Assembly: GCF_050947335.1 (NCBI RefSeq)
Contig: NC_134988.1
Span: 9,238,001 to 9,302,000, forward strand
Direction: 5' to 3'
Length of the DNA: 64,000 nt
Origin: Megachile rotundata
Taxonomy: Eukaryota > Arthropoda > Insecta > Hymenoptera > Megachilidae
Part shown: positions 11,161 through 23,874 of the stretch, piece after piece
Layout of the letters: every line of letters starts with the position of its first letter
Position numbering within the stretch: the stretch's first letter is position 1
Made by a program: the position numbers and the translations under genes
Notes under the pieces: generated by a model
Told to the model about the DNA's origin: nothing
The model's input: the letters and a program-made list of their open reading frames with translations, nothing else
The model's database searches: none

Positions 11161-12925
11161 TCACCCCAAAAAATCAATAAGAAAGTATTACTTTCAACAT
11201 TCTCTGCTACATATTCTCGCTAAAAAAATATGAAAGTTACATAATATTTCCTTGTTACAAAAGATGAACTATGACCCGTTAGAAAAACATAGTCTAACGA
11301 CGTAGTTTCACTGTAAAAGAAGAGAAGTGGCAGAAGGACTTGACGTACATCATACAATTTTGGATCATACATATACATAAGCTTAATATAGGATCCAATG
11401 TAGGTGGCTGGATATCGCATCAACTTGCAGCTCCTAACTAGAGCTACTGCGTTCATTACCCAGGAAAAAATGACGTTTATGTAGAATTATTATTACAAAT
11501 GCAAATTGACGTGTTCGGTGTGAAAAGTTAACGTCTGATTAAACTCTGAGTGAAGATAGGTTAAGTTTTAGTGTTTGTTTCATGGTTGCTTAATGGAAAA
11601 TTATGACTTTTTTACTGAGTGTGAACTTTTACATTTTATAATACAATTTGTAGAAAATGCAGATATAAAATGGTGGAGTGATTTATTTTGGAATTTGTGT
11701 TAAATCATAATTTATGTCTGAAGTGAAAAATTCATCTTCATATTGTATTCAAGAAATAATAAAAAATTACAGAAGTTTATAAATGAATATATTTATTAGA
11801 TTTTTTAGTTATTCCTAACCAATATGGCGGCAAAGACTTCACATCAAAATGTCTCCACTGTGACGTCATTTGAAAACAATATTAATCAAATTCATAATTA
11901 AATCATTACTGTATCAATCAATTATATTAAACAATTTATAAAATTTTTACATAATTTCCCTTATTATTTCACTTTTTGTTATCGACTTTTTTTTTATTCT
12001 TCCACATTGTTCATTATTTTTATTCAACTGTATCTCCTTTATTATTATACATCCTTTATTCTGTCTGTTAAGAATAAATTATTCTTTTTGTACTAGCTTG
12101 AGTCATACTTCAACAATAGTTTTTGAAATCCAGTTAATTTGCTAATTACCAAATGACGCAAATGTTGCGTCACGTCTCGTTTGTCAGCCCATTCTACCAC
12201 CTCGAACACTCAAAACTCAAAGCAACAATTACCATTCAGGCGACAAGGTGTTAATTTGTTTTTTCAGTTCTGCAAGTCTCCAATTAAAAATTGCGTTTGT
12301 ACAGCGTACAACTGAAAAGTCTTTAGAGAAGTCTTAAACGTCTTCTGCCGTGTGTATATTTTGATCGTCGGCCAATACGCTTTTCTATAGCTCGTGAAAA
12401 TTATACATTTGCGTCAGAAGGTTCTTTACGTCTTCAAACGGGTGCGTTATAGATAGTCCGTTGTAAAAGCTTGTTCGTTTCAAAGCTGTTTACTTCCGAG
12501 TATCTGTTGAACATAAAGAAACATCTGGTGGCAGTGACATTAGTTAGGGAAAAAGAATAAATGTCGGGAAACTATTAAACATCATTAGTATACAATGCAA
12601 ATGTTTATACACTTGAAACATGCGTAAATACGCGAATAAAATACAGAAGACGTGAGAATTGTTGAGCTGAAAGCGTGTTCGAAAAGCTTTCTGCAATTGA
12701 AGATTCTGCGACACGTTCCTTTGTTCCTCTGTAACATAATTGGCACGCTATATTTCTGTACACTCTTTATACTAGGTTTCCCTATTGAGAAGTGTCAAGG
12801 CGACAATTAACCATGGTCGTTCTTGTTCTTTGCGCGTGGAGGCAGGAAGATATGCATTAGGTATCCTCTAGGTTCTCTTAAGAAAGAATTCAAATCTTGG
12901 TCTTTGTTTTTTCAGACATTGTGGA
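11161..12925. other. Unique intergenic DNA, no recognised gene
   Basis: Only short frames without motifs are present. A TGACGTCA palindrome lies at 11861-11868. From about 12,120 to 12,560 the composition is more balanced, but no exon with good splice sites stood out. Confidence 0.4.
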
Positions 12926-12929
12926 GTAT

Positions 12930-14075
12930 AATTGGGTTGTTTCACTATGACTATTCTTTGTTAGAGTTTCTAGGTGAACTTTTATCTGTGTGGACTTCTA
13001 TTTATAGGTCTTTTACTTCATCTTAACACATGGAACCTTTCGCTGTTCGGGCCCTTTGTTAATAAGACGTTTCACTGATATAACCTTTCACTGGTAGATG
13101 TTTTGACTAGTAGGACCCTCCACTGATAGGACCCTTCGCTGGTAAATTCTCCCATTTATAGAATCTCCCAATGAAAGAGCCCTTTACCTATAGGACGTTT
13201 CACTAATGCAATCCGTCACTGATAAGATCTTTCACTGACAGGACCTTTCACTGGTAAATCCTCCCACTGATAGAATCTCTCAATGATAGGACCCTTTACT
13301 ATTAGAACTTTTCACTGATTCAACCGATCACTGATAGGATTTTTCGCTGATAGGACCTTTTGCTAATAGAACTTTTTACTGATAGGACCTTCCACTGATA
13401 AGACCATTCACTGGTACCTCCTTCCACTGATAGAACCTTTTACTAATTGAATCTTTCACTGATACGACCTTTCACTGATGGGACCATTCACTGATGGATC
13501 TTCCACTGATAAAGTATTTTACTAATGAGATCTTTCACTGATAGGATCTATCACTGGTAGATCTTTTTACTAGTAGAACCTTCCATTGATAGGGCCTTTC
13601 ACTGGTAGATCCTCACACTGATAGAACCATCCACTGGTAGATCCACTCACTGACACATCCTTTTGCTAATTAGATCTTTCACTGATAGGATCTATCACTG
13701 GTAGGTCTTTTTACTAGTAAAACCTTCCACTGATAGAGCCTTTCACTGGTAGATCCTCACACTGATAAGACCATCCACTGATAAATCTTCCCACTGATAG
13801 GACCTTTTACCTAACAGGCTCTTGCACCGATGAAGCCTTAAAACAGTGTTCTACTAGTCATACTTCCACTTGTGGGATCTACCACTGTCAGGGTCTTCTG
13901 TTATGGAGTCTTTCACCGACAGAATCTTTTCTCGGTAAAGTTTCACACTTGTAAGATTTTCCACTGAAAAGACTTTCCATTGATGTCAACAGTGCAGTGG
14001 AAAAGCACTAATGGAAAGACCTATCAGTGCAAAGTTTTACCAGTGGTATATCTTGCTCTGATAGGTACATAATGT
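12930..14075. repeat. Degenerate 18-20 bp minisatellite (CACTGATAGGACC)
   Basis: CACTGATAGGACCTTTCACT and variants (CACTGGTAGATCC, TACTAATAGAACC) repeat for about 1.1 kb. Some higher-order recurrence is visible: TTTCACTGGTAGATCCTCAC occurs near 13,597 and 13,741. Divergence between units is high, so the array looks old. Confidence 0.88.
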
Positions 14076-14099
14076 GCCTATGTAGCTTAAGCTAAAATA

Positions 14100-14985
14100 T
14101 TCATATGACCCTGTAACCTATAACCTGTATTCCTAATTCCTATAACCTTATATTCCCTATAGCCCTGTAACCTTTAACCCTATCACTCTATCACCCTATA
14201 ACCTTAACACCCTATAACCCTATCACCCTATCACCCTATCACCTTATCGCCCTATCACCCTATCACCCTATCACCTTATAACCTTACCACCTTATAACCC
14301 TATCACCTTATAAACCTATCACGCTATAACCCTATCACTCTATAACCCTATAACCCTATAACCCTATAACCCTATAACCCTATAACCCTACCACCCTATA
14401 ACCCTATAACCCTATAACCCTATAACCCTATAACCCTATCAGCCTATCACCCTATCACCCTATCACCCTATCACCTTATCACCCTATCACCCTATCACCC
14501 TATCACCCTATCACCCTATCACCTTATAACCCTACCATCTTATAACCCTATCACCTTATAAACCTATCACGCTATAACCCTATCACTCTATAACCCTATA
14601 ACCCTATAACCCTATAATCCTATAACCCTATAACCCTATAACCCTATAACCCTATAACCCTACCACCCTATAACCCTATAACCCTATAACCCTATAACCC
14701 TATAACCCTATAACCCTATCAGCCTATCACCCTATCACCCTATCACCCTATCACCTTATCACCCTATCACCCTATCACCTTATAACCCTACCACCTTATA
14801 ACCCTATCACCTTATAACCCTATCACGCTATAACCCTATCACTCTATAACCCTATAACCCTATAACCCTATAACCCTACCACCCTATAACCCTATAACCC
14901 TATCAGCCTATCACCCTATCACCCTGTCACTATAACCCTGTCACCCTATTACCCCATAACCCTATCGCTTATAACCCTATAATAT
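14100..14985. repeat. (ACCCTAT)n heptamer array with about 250-bp higher-order repeat
   Basis: It is a 7-bp unit (TAACCCTA / TCACCCTA) run for almost 900 bp. Variants are ordered: the marker ACGCTATAACCCTATCACTC occurs at about 14,321, 14,569 and 14,825, so blocks of about 250 bp were copied. The unit (TATAGGG on the other strand) differs from the insect telomere repeat TTAGG, so I do not call it telomeric. Confidence 0.93.
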
Positions 14986-14989
14986 ACCC

Positions 14990-15825
14990 ATATAGCTTCC
15001 CCTAAATTCTTACAATTATAGTTCTCCACACGCTATAATGATCTACTCTACCTGTGACTCCATGCAGTTCATTGCACCCTATGATTAATCCCAAATGACT
15101 GCAACCATGATTAAACCTTTATCCGTCTAGGTTAATCATAGTTATAATTAATTTCACCGATGATGAGTCCCCGTCTGGCTCCTATACATGTGTGTATACC
15201 GCGTGTATTTTTAACCCGAAAGTAAATAAGTCTATTTGAGAAGGAACTAAGAAAAGGAACATCAACCGTGGGTATTCTTAAACGCGACGAGTATCGATTT
15301 ATTCGTTTTCGTAGAAGGGACGAACACCCTCGAACTGAATCATATAGGATGATTTCGTAATTGAGCGAACGTGTTGATCTCGTGATACACGTGTGAACTT
15401 GACAATGATAGATTAACGCTGGACGAAATCAACGGGTTCCGATCAATCTTCGATATACTACGATTTTTCAAACGGTTTATCGTCGTATTTTATTACGCTT
15501 CGGAATCGATTTCTTTTGTAACGTTCTTCAATCGTTAACTGACACGCGATAATCTTCCTAATGCTTTTATCTTCTCACTAAGTATTGTTTGTTCTATAAG
15601 AAAGGAAAAATGTGTACCAATGACGCGGGATTATGATAATGTTGTATGTAAGCCGAATCGAATTATTATGTGTGAAATTAATTGTTCGCGGAGGAGCTTT
15701 GTTTTATCGAATGGAAAGTGTTTAGGAAGGATTAGATGTTAAATATTTTATTTTATCGGTTCAGAAATGTGTGAAGATGTTGACTTTGAACTTTTAGAGG
15801 ACGTTTGGTTTTTATTTGTTGAAAT
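14990..15825. other. Unique sequence, no recognised gene
   Basis: Composition is balanced, with CGA-rich words at about 15,280-15,480. There is no open frame of note and no recognisable RNA gene. Confidence 0.4.
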
Positions 15826-15829
15826 GGCA

Positions 15830-16880
15830 GTATCAATGTATATATTGGTATTAATATTGGTGTTAGTGGTAGTATACTGATAGGTATATCAATAGATTGA
15901 TAGATGGCTTGGTGAATTAGTCGATGGGTGCATGAGTTGATGAATGGGTGAGTAGACAGGTGAATTAGTAGATGGGTGGATGAGCAGATGGGTGGATGGA
16001 TAAATTGGTAGATGGGTAGATGGAAAAATTGATTGATTGATAGATTAGGATATTGGTGCTTTGACAAATTGATTGCTTTGGAGATTGATCACTTGATAGA
16101 TTGGTAGATTGTTGGATTGGGAAATTAGTAGATCGATAGATTGGGAGATTGGTGCATTGACAAATTGATTAATTTGGGGATTGGTCACTTGATAGATTGG
16201 TAGATTGTTGGATTGGGAAATTAGTAGATTGATAGATTGGAAGATTGGTGCATTGACAAATTGATTAATTTGGGGATTGGTCACTTGATAGATTGGTAGA
16301 TTGATGGATGGGGAATTAATAGAATAATAGATTGAGAGATGGTTCCATTGACAAATGGATTGATTTGGGGATTGGTCACTTGATAGATTGGTAAATTGAT
16401 GAATGGGGAATTAATAGAATAATAGATTGAGAGATGGTTCCATTGACAAATGGATTGATTTGGGGATTGGTCGTTTGATAGATTGGTAGATTGATGAATG
16501 GGGAATTAATAGAATAATAGATTGAGAGATGGTTCCATTGACAAATGGATTGATTTGGGGATTGGTCACTTGATAGATTGGTAGATTGATGAATGGGGAA
16601 TTAATAGAATAATAGATTGAGAGATGGTTCCATTGACAAATGGATTGATTTGGGGATTGGTCATTTGATAGATTGGTAGATTGATGAATGGGGAATTAAT
16701 AGAATAATAGATTGAGAGATGGTTCCATTGACAAATGGATTGATTTGGGGATTGGTCACTTGATAGATTGGTAGATTGATGAATGGGGAATTAATAGAAT
16801 AATAGATTGAGAGATGGATCCATTGACAAATTGATTGATTTGAGGATTTGTCACTTGATAGATTGATAGATTTGAGGATG
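15830..16880. repeat. 95-bp tandem repeat, about 9 copies, with simpler GATGGGTG edge
   Basis: GGTTCCATTGACAAATGG occurs at 16341, 16436, 16531, 16626 and 16721, exactly 95 bp apart. Earlier variants (GGTGCATTGACAAATTG at about 16,149 and 16,244) keep the same spacing. The left edge, 15,890-16,040, is a looser GATGGGTGGATGA repeat that looks like the building block. Copies from 16,330 to 16,800 are nearly identical, so amplification is recent there. Confidence 0.93.
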
Positions 16881-17720
16881 GGTAAATTGATAAATTAGCA
16901 GGTTAGTGGATTGATACATTGATAGACTGATACACTGATATACTAATATACTAATAGACTGATAGATGACTAGATTAATATACTATTAGTTGGATGTACT
17001 AATGGACTAATAGATCAATAAGTTAATAAATTGATAGCTTGATAAACCAATGGCTCGGAACATTGCCAGATTGATACCTTGATGAATTGGTAGATTTGTA
17101 TGTACATGCATTGGTGAATTGATGAATAATGATGTAGTGATACATCGTAGAATTGGTACATTTGGGTATTATAATATTGGTATATGATTCGTTTATGCGG
17201 TGGTATATTGATATGTCTATGAGGACATTGATATATCAATATAAATCAATATAATCAATATAATGATATATCAATATAGTGGTTCATCAGTATATTAGTA
17301 TGTACATGTATTACTATATTAATACATGTGTGTACTGATATGTTAAAATATTAATACATTAGTCTGTTGGGATATTGGTATTAGTATATTAGGATACAGA
17401 TACTGATAAGTATAATAATATTGATATTGATATTAATGTATATTCATATGTCAGTATATTTGTGTACTGACATATTGATAGTGATACTGATGTATATTCA
17501 TATGTTAATACATTTATGCACTGATATGTTAATACATAGATACCTTTGTGTATTATGATGTTGATATTGATATGTATAATAATATTGATACTGATATATA
17601 ATGTATATTCGTATGTCAATACACATGTGTACTAATATGTTGATACATAGATACATTTATGTGTAAGGATATTTGTATTGTTATATATTAGTTTGTTGAT
17701 ACTGATATTTATACTAAAAC
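16881..17720. repeat. Degenerate TGATATATTAATAC repeat
   Basis: TGATATATTGATA, TACTGATATGTTAATACA and similar words recur without a strict period. TATGTCAATACACATGTGTACT-like segments (near 17,450, 17,500 and 17,610) are spaced about 60-110 bp. The reverse-strand frames here are by-products. Confidence 0.75.
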
Positions 17721-17997
17721 TGAAACTAACTTGCACCGACATCAATATTGACATTCGTATCGCTATTAATATTAGTCCCACTATCGACAATAACAACATA
17801 CAACTATTAATATTGTCCCGTGTCCATTCTTCGGCAATGCCGAGCCTATAACAATTGATTACGCTCGCTCTAAATATACCTATCAACTGATAGTTCATTA
17901 AGTAAACTACAACAATGAAACGTGGTCGCCTGGCGTAGTAGAAAAGGATTTAAAAATAAACAAACAACGTAATAGTTACGGTACACTTACTTTGTTT

Positions 17998-18050
17998 GAC
18001 GTCACATAAATATAAAACCTTTGCCACAGCGTCGTATAAACGATCAGGGC
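17998..18050 (+). promoter_or_regulatory. Candidate CRE-TATA core promoter
   Basis: A perfect TGACGTCA (17998-18005) is followed 6 nt later by TATAAAA (18011-18017) and an initiator-like ATCAGGG near 18,045, about 34 nt downstream of the TATA box. The order matches the better-supported promoter at 31,996. It lies 1.3 kb upstream of the membrane-anchor exon and could serve it, but no connecting exon is seen. This is inference. Confidence 0.3.
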
Positions 18051-18640
18051 CAGCTGGTTTTATAATCAATAGCCGAAGATGAATAAAGATCGTGCGTGAA
18101 ACTTCTATTACGCCATCATTTTTATAACGTCATAACCTGGCGTGTATACACCGGCGTCATTTTATCCTCCGTGCTTAACGCGTTTAATTCTTAAAACCCG
18201 TTACAAAGCCTCGTTTAAAAATAACTTTTCGTATCTTTTATATTCTTCCAGGAAAACGGTCTTTAAATCAGATATCGGGTCTTTGGTTTTTCCTGGTTTT
18301 CCCCTTTGACGCGTTGGCTGCTTGAGAGGTCACAATAGTTTGCTTAAAACGAATAATAAATTACGGGATGAGGATAAACAAAAGTGCACGTGGTACAGGG
18401 AAACTTTTATGTTACACGCTTTTATATTACAACTTTTATGTTACAAACTTTCGATAGTGAACGAAAAGTATTTAAAACTTTGTGCAAATATTTACTTTCC
18501 GTATTTTGGACTCGATGTGATCGGCATGTTGACACGAACCTGGGGAATTAGTGCGCAAACAAATAGATTAAACGATTTATTTTAAAGCTCCGTATTTTAA
18601 CATTAAATAAACACTTTAGTGTTAAAAATGTGCAGTATTT
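18051..18640. other. Unique sequence, no recognised exon
   Basis: An 87-codon frame (18,322-18,585, +) opens at TTG and has no family resemblance. It is probably chance, though possibly part of an untranslated leader if the promoter at 17,998 is real. Confidence 0.3.
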
Positions 18641-19065
18641 TATTTGAGATTAAATATGAAGTTACACAGTAAATAAGCAAACGATAAAACATAATTGAAT
18701 TTTTATTATTAAAAGTTAGTACTTGGTCAAGATAAAAGAGTCATACTTCACGTGATATTTGAATTGCGCGCTCGAAGGAGGTCATATGACGTCCACGACC
18801 CCTTGACCACCCAGTATTATTGGAAATTAATTTATCTCGTGATAAAAACTAGCATTCGAGAAAAGTATCTTAACAAATATTAAATATGAAGTTACAATTT
18901 AAATAAACAAACGATAAGACGTAATTCAAACGATATTTGAATTGCGCGCTCGAGGGGGTCACGTGACATCCAGGACCCCTCACCTGAACCACCCAGTATT
19001 ATTCAAAATTAATTCTTTATCTCGTAATAAAAACTATCATTACGTTTCGAGAAAAGTTTGTTAAC
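18641..19065. repeat. About 238-bp direct duplication
   Basis: TTAAATATGAAGTTACA starts both copies (about 18,645 and 18,882). Both continue through AAACGATAA, GAATTGCGCGCTCGA, a GACCCCT segment and ACCACCCAGTATTATT. The GC-rich middle, with GTCACGTGAC in the second copy, is the best conserved part. Confidence 0.75.
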
Positions 19066-19331
19066 AAAAATTATAATGTACTATTATCATTCTATTAATT
19101 TGATAATTTTTATTATTTGTTATAACATTAAATGTATACAATTACTTGTTATATGCCATACCATTAATAATGATTTAGTCTACTGACGGTAAAGAACGGT
19201 CAGAATCGTAATCAGCGCGTGAAAATATATGTACACGAATTATTTGATATTGCAAGACATGGAAAGAATTGAAATTTGCTGAACGACGTTGTCAGAGTAT
19301 TGTAATAACATAATCTTTTTTATTTATACAG

Positions 19332-19425
19332 ATCCTCCAGCCGACAGAGTATACATGATATGCGGGGTGCTGATCGCGCTGTTGCTGGTGGGAGTAATCA
19401 TTGCTCTCGTGGCTGTAACGATCAG
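19332..19425 (+). CDS. Internal exon encoding a transmembrane segment
   Basis: The 94-nt exon sits between a TTTATTTATACAG acceptor and an AG|GTAATA donor. It reads PPADRVYMICG, then a run of about 20 hydrophobic residues (VLIALLLVGVIIALVAVTI), with no stop. The GC-rich sequence stands out sharply from the AT-rich flanks. It enters after one base of a codon and leaves after two. The hydrophobic run is long enough to cross a membrane once. I do not recognise the protein. The donor phase fits the exon at 35,485: AG plus T gives Ser, followed by RWRYR, a basic stop-transfer sequence. So this could be the membrane anchor of a single-pass receptor or adhesion-like protein. Upstream coding exons are not visible in the window. 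Coding status is well supported; gene membership is inference. Confidence 0.7.
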
Positions 19426-20850
19426 GTAATACTAAAAATAAACTTTTCTTTAATATTTATTTATTTATTACACTCGGAAGAACTCTATATACAAATCAAA
19501 CTTATATTTTTGAATAAATTCGTTACAAAGAAATTTTAAGTTTCAAATTTTTTAGAGATTTAAAATTACTGAAAAGATTTGTTATTTTTATTAAAATATT
19601 TGTTATTTATTAACATATTTAACTTATTTTTATTTTATTGTAATTTATACATATACATACAGTATTATTGAAGTTATTTTATTTTTATAATTCAGTATTA
19701 TATTTTGTACTTTCAATATGGTTGATGCTATTTTATGAAATTATCTTATTTTATTATTCAGTATTATATTTTGTACTTTTAATATGGTTAAAGTTATTTT
19801 ATTTTTATAATTCAATATTATAATTTACATCTTCAACCTGACTGAAATAATTTTATTTGTATCATTCAAAATTATAGTTGTAACTTGAATACTATATTTA
19901 ATAAACTATTCACCATTATAATTTATAATATTTATATTACATATATCATATAAATAATTTATTTATAATATAATATTAATTTATTTATCTTCTATAATTT
20001 TTTTTCTTGTTCAAAAAGCTAATATTTATTCAATCAACTGTTATTACAAAAACGAACATTTAATTCAAATTAATAGCTGTCTAAAGACTAATGAGATGTT
20101 TTAATGAATTATAAATTAATTTTCGATCGTGACAGGTTAATTAAATTCAAGATTAAACTTCACTTCATTTAATAAACATTAAATGAACATTAAAGAGTTA
20201 GTACATTTAACTTCATACTATTATTTATCATTTAATGATGTCATAAAGGAGAAAATTATTGCCCTAAAAAGAAGAAAATGAGCAGGTAAACAATTTCGAG
20301 AGCTTCTTCTTAAAGAACAGAACAACAAACGAAAAGGAAGCGACAGAGACGAGGAACGTTTTGTTAAATCACTTCAATTGAACGAGTTCTCACAAAGGAA
20401 GATCTGGAATTATTGAAAATAGAAAGTCTACAACTGGATGGAATTTAATGCCCGCCTCAAGCATTAATTGTAGCTTAATTGGACGTACATGAACAAATTG
20501 CGTGCATTCATCTACTAAAGTTCAATCCAATTAAGGCCACCCGTAATTTTTCTCTTGGTATTTCTTCTTCAATTGGCTCACCTGTAAATGGATTACTGTA
20601 TTATTAGCATCATATCATCAATTATTCAATTTAACAGTGGGTCTATTGTAAGAACATCGATTATAAAAGATGTAACGATTAATTTTCAAATGGATGGTTA
20701 ATCGCTATCTCTGATCTTTGCATAACTATTAGGAAAATTAATATCACTTTTTTTAATTGGAGTGGTGTGTATTTTTAGTTGCGGTATTTTTGGAGCGGTG
20801 ATATTTATGGTTTTAGGTAACGAGATTGTAGAGATTTGTAGGTTAGGTGA
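19426..20850. other. AT-rich putative intron
   Basis: At 19,660-19,880 a segment containing TTCAGTATTATATTTTGTAC recurs two to three times about 60-65 bp apart. From 20,270 to 20,560 the sequence is less AT-rich but shows no exon. Nothing else is seen. Confidence 0.45.
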
Positions 20851-21440
20851 GTGTTGGGGAGAGATATAAAAATTGATTTGAGGTTATGTTCGTAAGTGTC
20901 GAGGAAAAATATAAAAATAGATTTGAGATTATGTTTTTAAGTGTTGGGGAAAAATATAAAAATTGTTTTGAGGTTATGTTTATAAGTATTGAGAAAAGAC
21001 ATAAAAATTTATTTGAGGTTATGTTTGTAAGTGTCGAGGAAAAATGTAAAAATAGATTTGATGTTATGTTTGTAACTGTCGAGGAAAAATATAAAAATTT
21101 ACTTGGGGTTATGCTAGTAAGTGTTAGTGAAAAATATAAAAATTAACTCTGAGTTATGTTTGTAAGTGTCGGGGCAAAATACAAAAATAAATTTGAGGTT
21201 ATATTTATAACTGTCGAGGAAAAATATAAAAATTGACTTGGGGTTATGCTAGTAAGTGTTAGTGAAAAATATAAAAATTAACTCTGAGTTATGTTTGTAA
21301 GTGTCGAGGAAAAATGTAAAAATAGATTTGAGGTTATGTTTGCAAGTGTTGGTAAACAAATATAAAAATTAACTCTGGGTTGTGTTCGTAAGTGCAGATG
21401 CAAAATATAAAAATTGACCGGAGTCTTACTCATCTGCATC
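20850..21440. repeat. 45-bp tandem repeat, about 12 copies
   Basis: GGTTATGTTTGTAAGTGTCG followed by AGGAAAAATATAAAAAT repeats every 45 bp (GTTATGTT at 20,883 and 20,973, ATTATGTT at 20,928). A unit of 15 codons keeps an 86-codon frame open (20,886-21,146) with a MFVSVEEKYKN repeat. I treat this frame as a by-product. The sequence TAGTAAGTGTTAGTGAAAAA at about 21,110 and 21,250 marks a block duplication. Confidence 0.92.
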
Positions 21441-21639
21441 GCTATAGGAGTTCTAGGATTCGTAGTATAAATAGACTGATATAAGTACACTGATATGACT
21501 AATAAACGGTGCGTCGCCGACTCTCCAGACAGATATGACTATAGCGAAACGGTTCGAAGAAGGTTAATGCAAATTTCTCATTTTTAATATTAAAATATTG
21601 AAATACTGGGACATTTTCTGGGACGTAAAATATTCTCTT

Positions 21640-21990
21640 TGAGATACACAATTAAAAAAAAATTCCCATAACAAAATCTCCAAATTCTAGAGCTTGTAAT
21701 AAACATCCCAAAATACTCTAATCCAAAAATCCTAAAATCTAGACACTAAAAATCCCAAATTTCTATAATCTCAAAATTCCTATGACCCATAATAAAAATT
21801 TTTAAGTAAAAGTCTCAAAATTCTATAACCCAAAAGTGTTAGAGCCCACAATAAAAATCCCAGAGCATTATAATTTCAAAACTCTAAGACTTACAATAAA
21901 AATTCCAGAGTTCTATAATCTCAAAATCCTAGTGCTTATACTAAAAATCCCAAAATCCTTGAGTTTATAACCAATATCTGATTAGCCCCA
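21640..21990. repeat. Degenerate AATCCCAAAATTCTA repeat
   Basis: Words such as ATAAAAATCCCAAA, TTCTATAATCTCAAAATTCC and CTTATAATAAAAATTCC recur irregularly, roughly every 60-65 bp. The composition resembles the reverse complement of the GGGAATTTGG arrays, but the units do not align cleanly. Confidence 0.6.
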
Positions 21991-23870
21991 AACTTTCCAA
22001 AGCCAATCATCAGTCAAGTCAAATTAACTTGTCCAAAGCTAAGACAATAATCAGAAGCCTAATTTCTAAAATCCCAAATGTCCAGACCACAAAAGGGCCG
22101 AAAGTAACGACCGGAAGTCTGCAACTCTTAAAATCCACAGTTACCAAATCCAATTTAAGCCCTACGTAAATATACCAAGAATTGTGAACGTATCCTTATC
22201 TATGACGATGCACAGTACAAGTGAATTGATTGATAAAAACGTTAGCAAATCCCCATTTTGCGTCTTTATTTTTGTTCAATAAAACAGAGGCTACTACAGA
22301 GCGGCGTTACAATAATAATTGAAATCGAACGTCGATAAAAGTTTTTGAAAAAATCTTTGAGTAACGTCAAAAATGATTCTGTAGCAAAGAGTAGATATAA
22401 CAAGAGGCGACACTAGACAAGGAAACCTCCTAGAGAGACAGAGGACCAGTTTAAATGTCCAAATCAAAAGAATCGGGGCTGCGCATGCGCACAGTGTAGA
22501 AGTATGGCGGAAAAAGAATAGTTTAAACCTGCATATTCACCAGTAATTTATTTGTAATAAATATTTTGTCATATCTCTGTAACACATTCATCTGTAGTTT
22601 CTTGTGATATATAGTTTTTCATTTTCTTACAAGTTATTTGTAATAATCATTTCCGTAATACATATTCTTCGAATATATTTTGTAGAGCAATCATTTTTGT
22701 TCTTTTCTTTTTCAACTTTTCAACGGCGTAAAATTGATAAAAATACCTCAAAAGACAATATTATATACAGAAAATTTATTACAAATATATTCCAAATTAT
22801 TGGAGATTGACGTGAAAGTAGATTTGCTCGATTTAAATTTCCCGCTCGTTTGTGCAACCAATTTGAAGGGACGTTTTCGAGAGATCAAAGGTGCCGACAG
22901 AGAGAGTCGCCTCTGGTACTCTGTGACTGTACTCCGGAGTGACGTTACAACAATAACTGAAATCGAACGTCGAAAATGACCCTGTAGTAAGTTTTACGAG
23001 GTGCAAAGTAAAGGTCGCGAAACAATAGAAACGTCTGAAGCGAACTTTACGTCTTTGTTAGAACTCGCATTGGCGGACCTTAAAGAGATTATCAGCAACC
23101 GTGAATCGAATTCGAAGGTCACGCGTAAGTTCACGTGAATAAAATGAGGAAATCCGTTACAGTCTATAAAGGAATTTTCTTCTAAATCGCAATAAAGGAA
23201 TTTATCGTGGATTTACCCAATTGTAAGTTTTCCTGTCGAACAGCATCGTGATTGAGATTATGCGGAAAGGTTTCTCCATACATCGAAGACCGCAATCGAT
23301 AAAAATACATTTCTTCGTATTTTCGTTTGATTCACTTGAGCAAACTTCGCATTGAGATTTTATCCAGGTACACTCTCGTTGCGATACGCTTTCCATGAAA
23401 ATACGCTCTATTCTTCTCTCTATGCGTTCCTCTTTCACTTTTTTTCTTTCTTTCTTTCTCATTGTTTCTGTCTGTTATCTGTCGGGTTTCTCGAAATACG
23501 ATGTTCGCGATAATACAGAAATGTTTCTCGCAAAATGAGAAATATTCCAGATAGCGGATTATTAACACTTTCGCAGCTTGTAATTTTACACGTTTTGTAC
23601 ATCACGAGATCGATAACATATCGATCGGATCACTAATTTATTTTGCCTCTTAATTCATTTTTGTTTCGACGATTAACTTCGAAAGATCAGAAGATCTATA
23701 ATATTTATATCAAGCAAAAATTGATATTAATTATCGTTTAACATTGATAATTACTTCAAAGTAGTTAAAATTAAATGGAACTTTCAAAACAACAGTTTCG
23801 AACTGTTATTTTAAAGTGCAGTTCAAATTTTATTAACAGAAAGTTAATATCTTTAAGCCCGTATCTTTAA
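21991..23870. other. Unique putative intron with an NRF-1-like site and a small duplication
   Basis: TGCGCATGCGCA near 22,480 equals the canonical NRF-1 palindrome and is followed by AAGTATGGCGGAAAAAG. A segment with TTGAAATCGAACGTCGA (about 22,320) reappears as CTGAAATCGAACGTCGA (about 22,960), each next to a GTTACAA. Frames at 22,604-22,979 and 23,202-23,568 (-) are Lys/Arg- or Ile-rich and without motifs. Confidence 0.35.
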
Positions 23871-23874
23871 TCTA

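Noticed and set aside
10732..11177. Ile/Tyr/Asn-rich frames on both strands
   Set aside because: By-products of a 39-bp (13-codon) tandem unit.
14100..14985. Telomere tract
   Set aside because: The unit is ACCCTAT (TATAGGG), not TTAGG, and ordinary sequence with genes continues on both sides.
15753..16284. Reverse-strand Ile/Asn/Gln/Pro-rich frames
   Set aside because: They lie within the 95-bp array and its simple-repeat edge and carry no motif.
20886..21146. 86-codon frame with a 15-residue repeat MFVSVEEKYKN
   Set aside because: The 45-bp array is a multiple of three. Stops appear as soon as units diverge further on, and no splice sites frame it.
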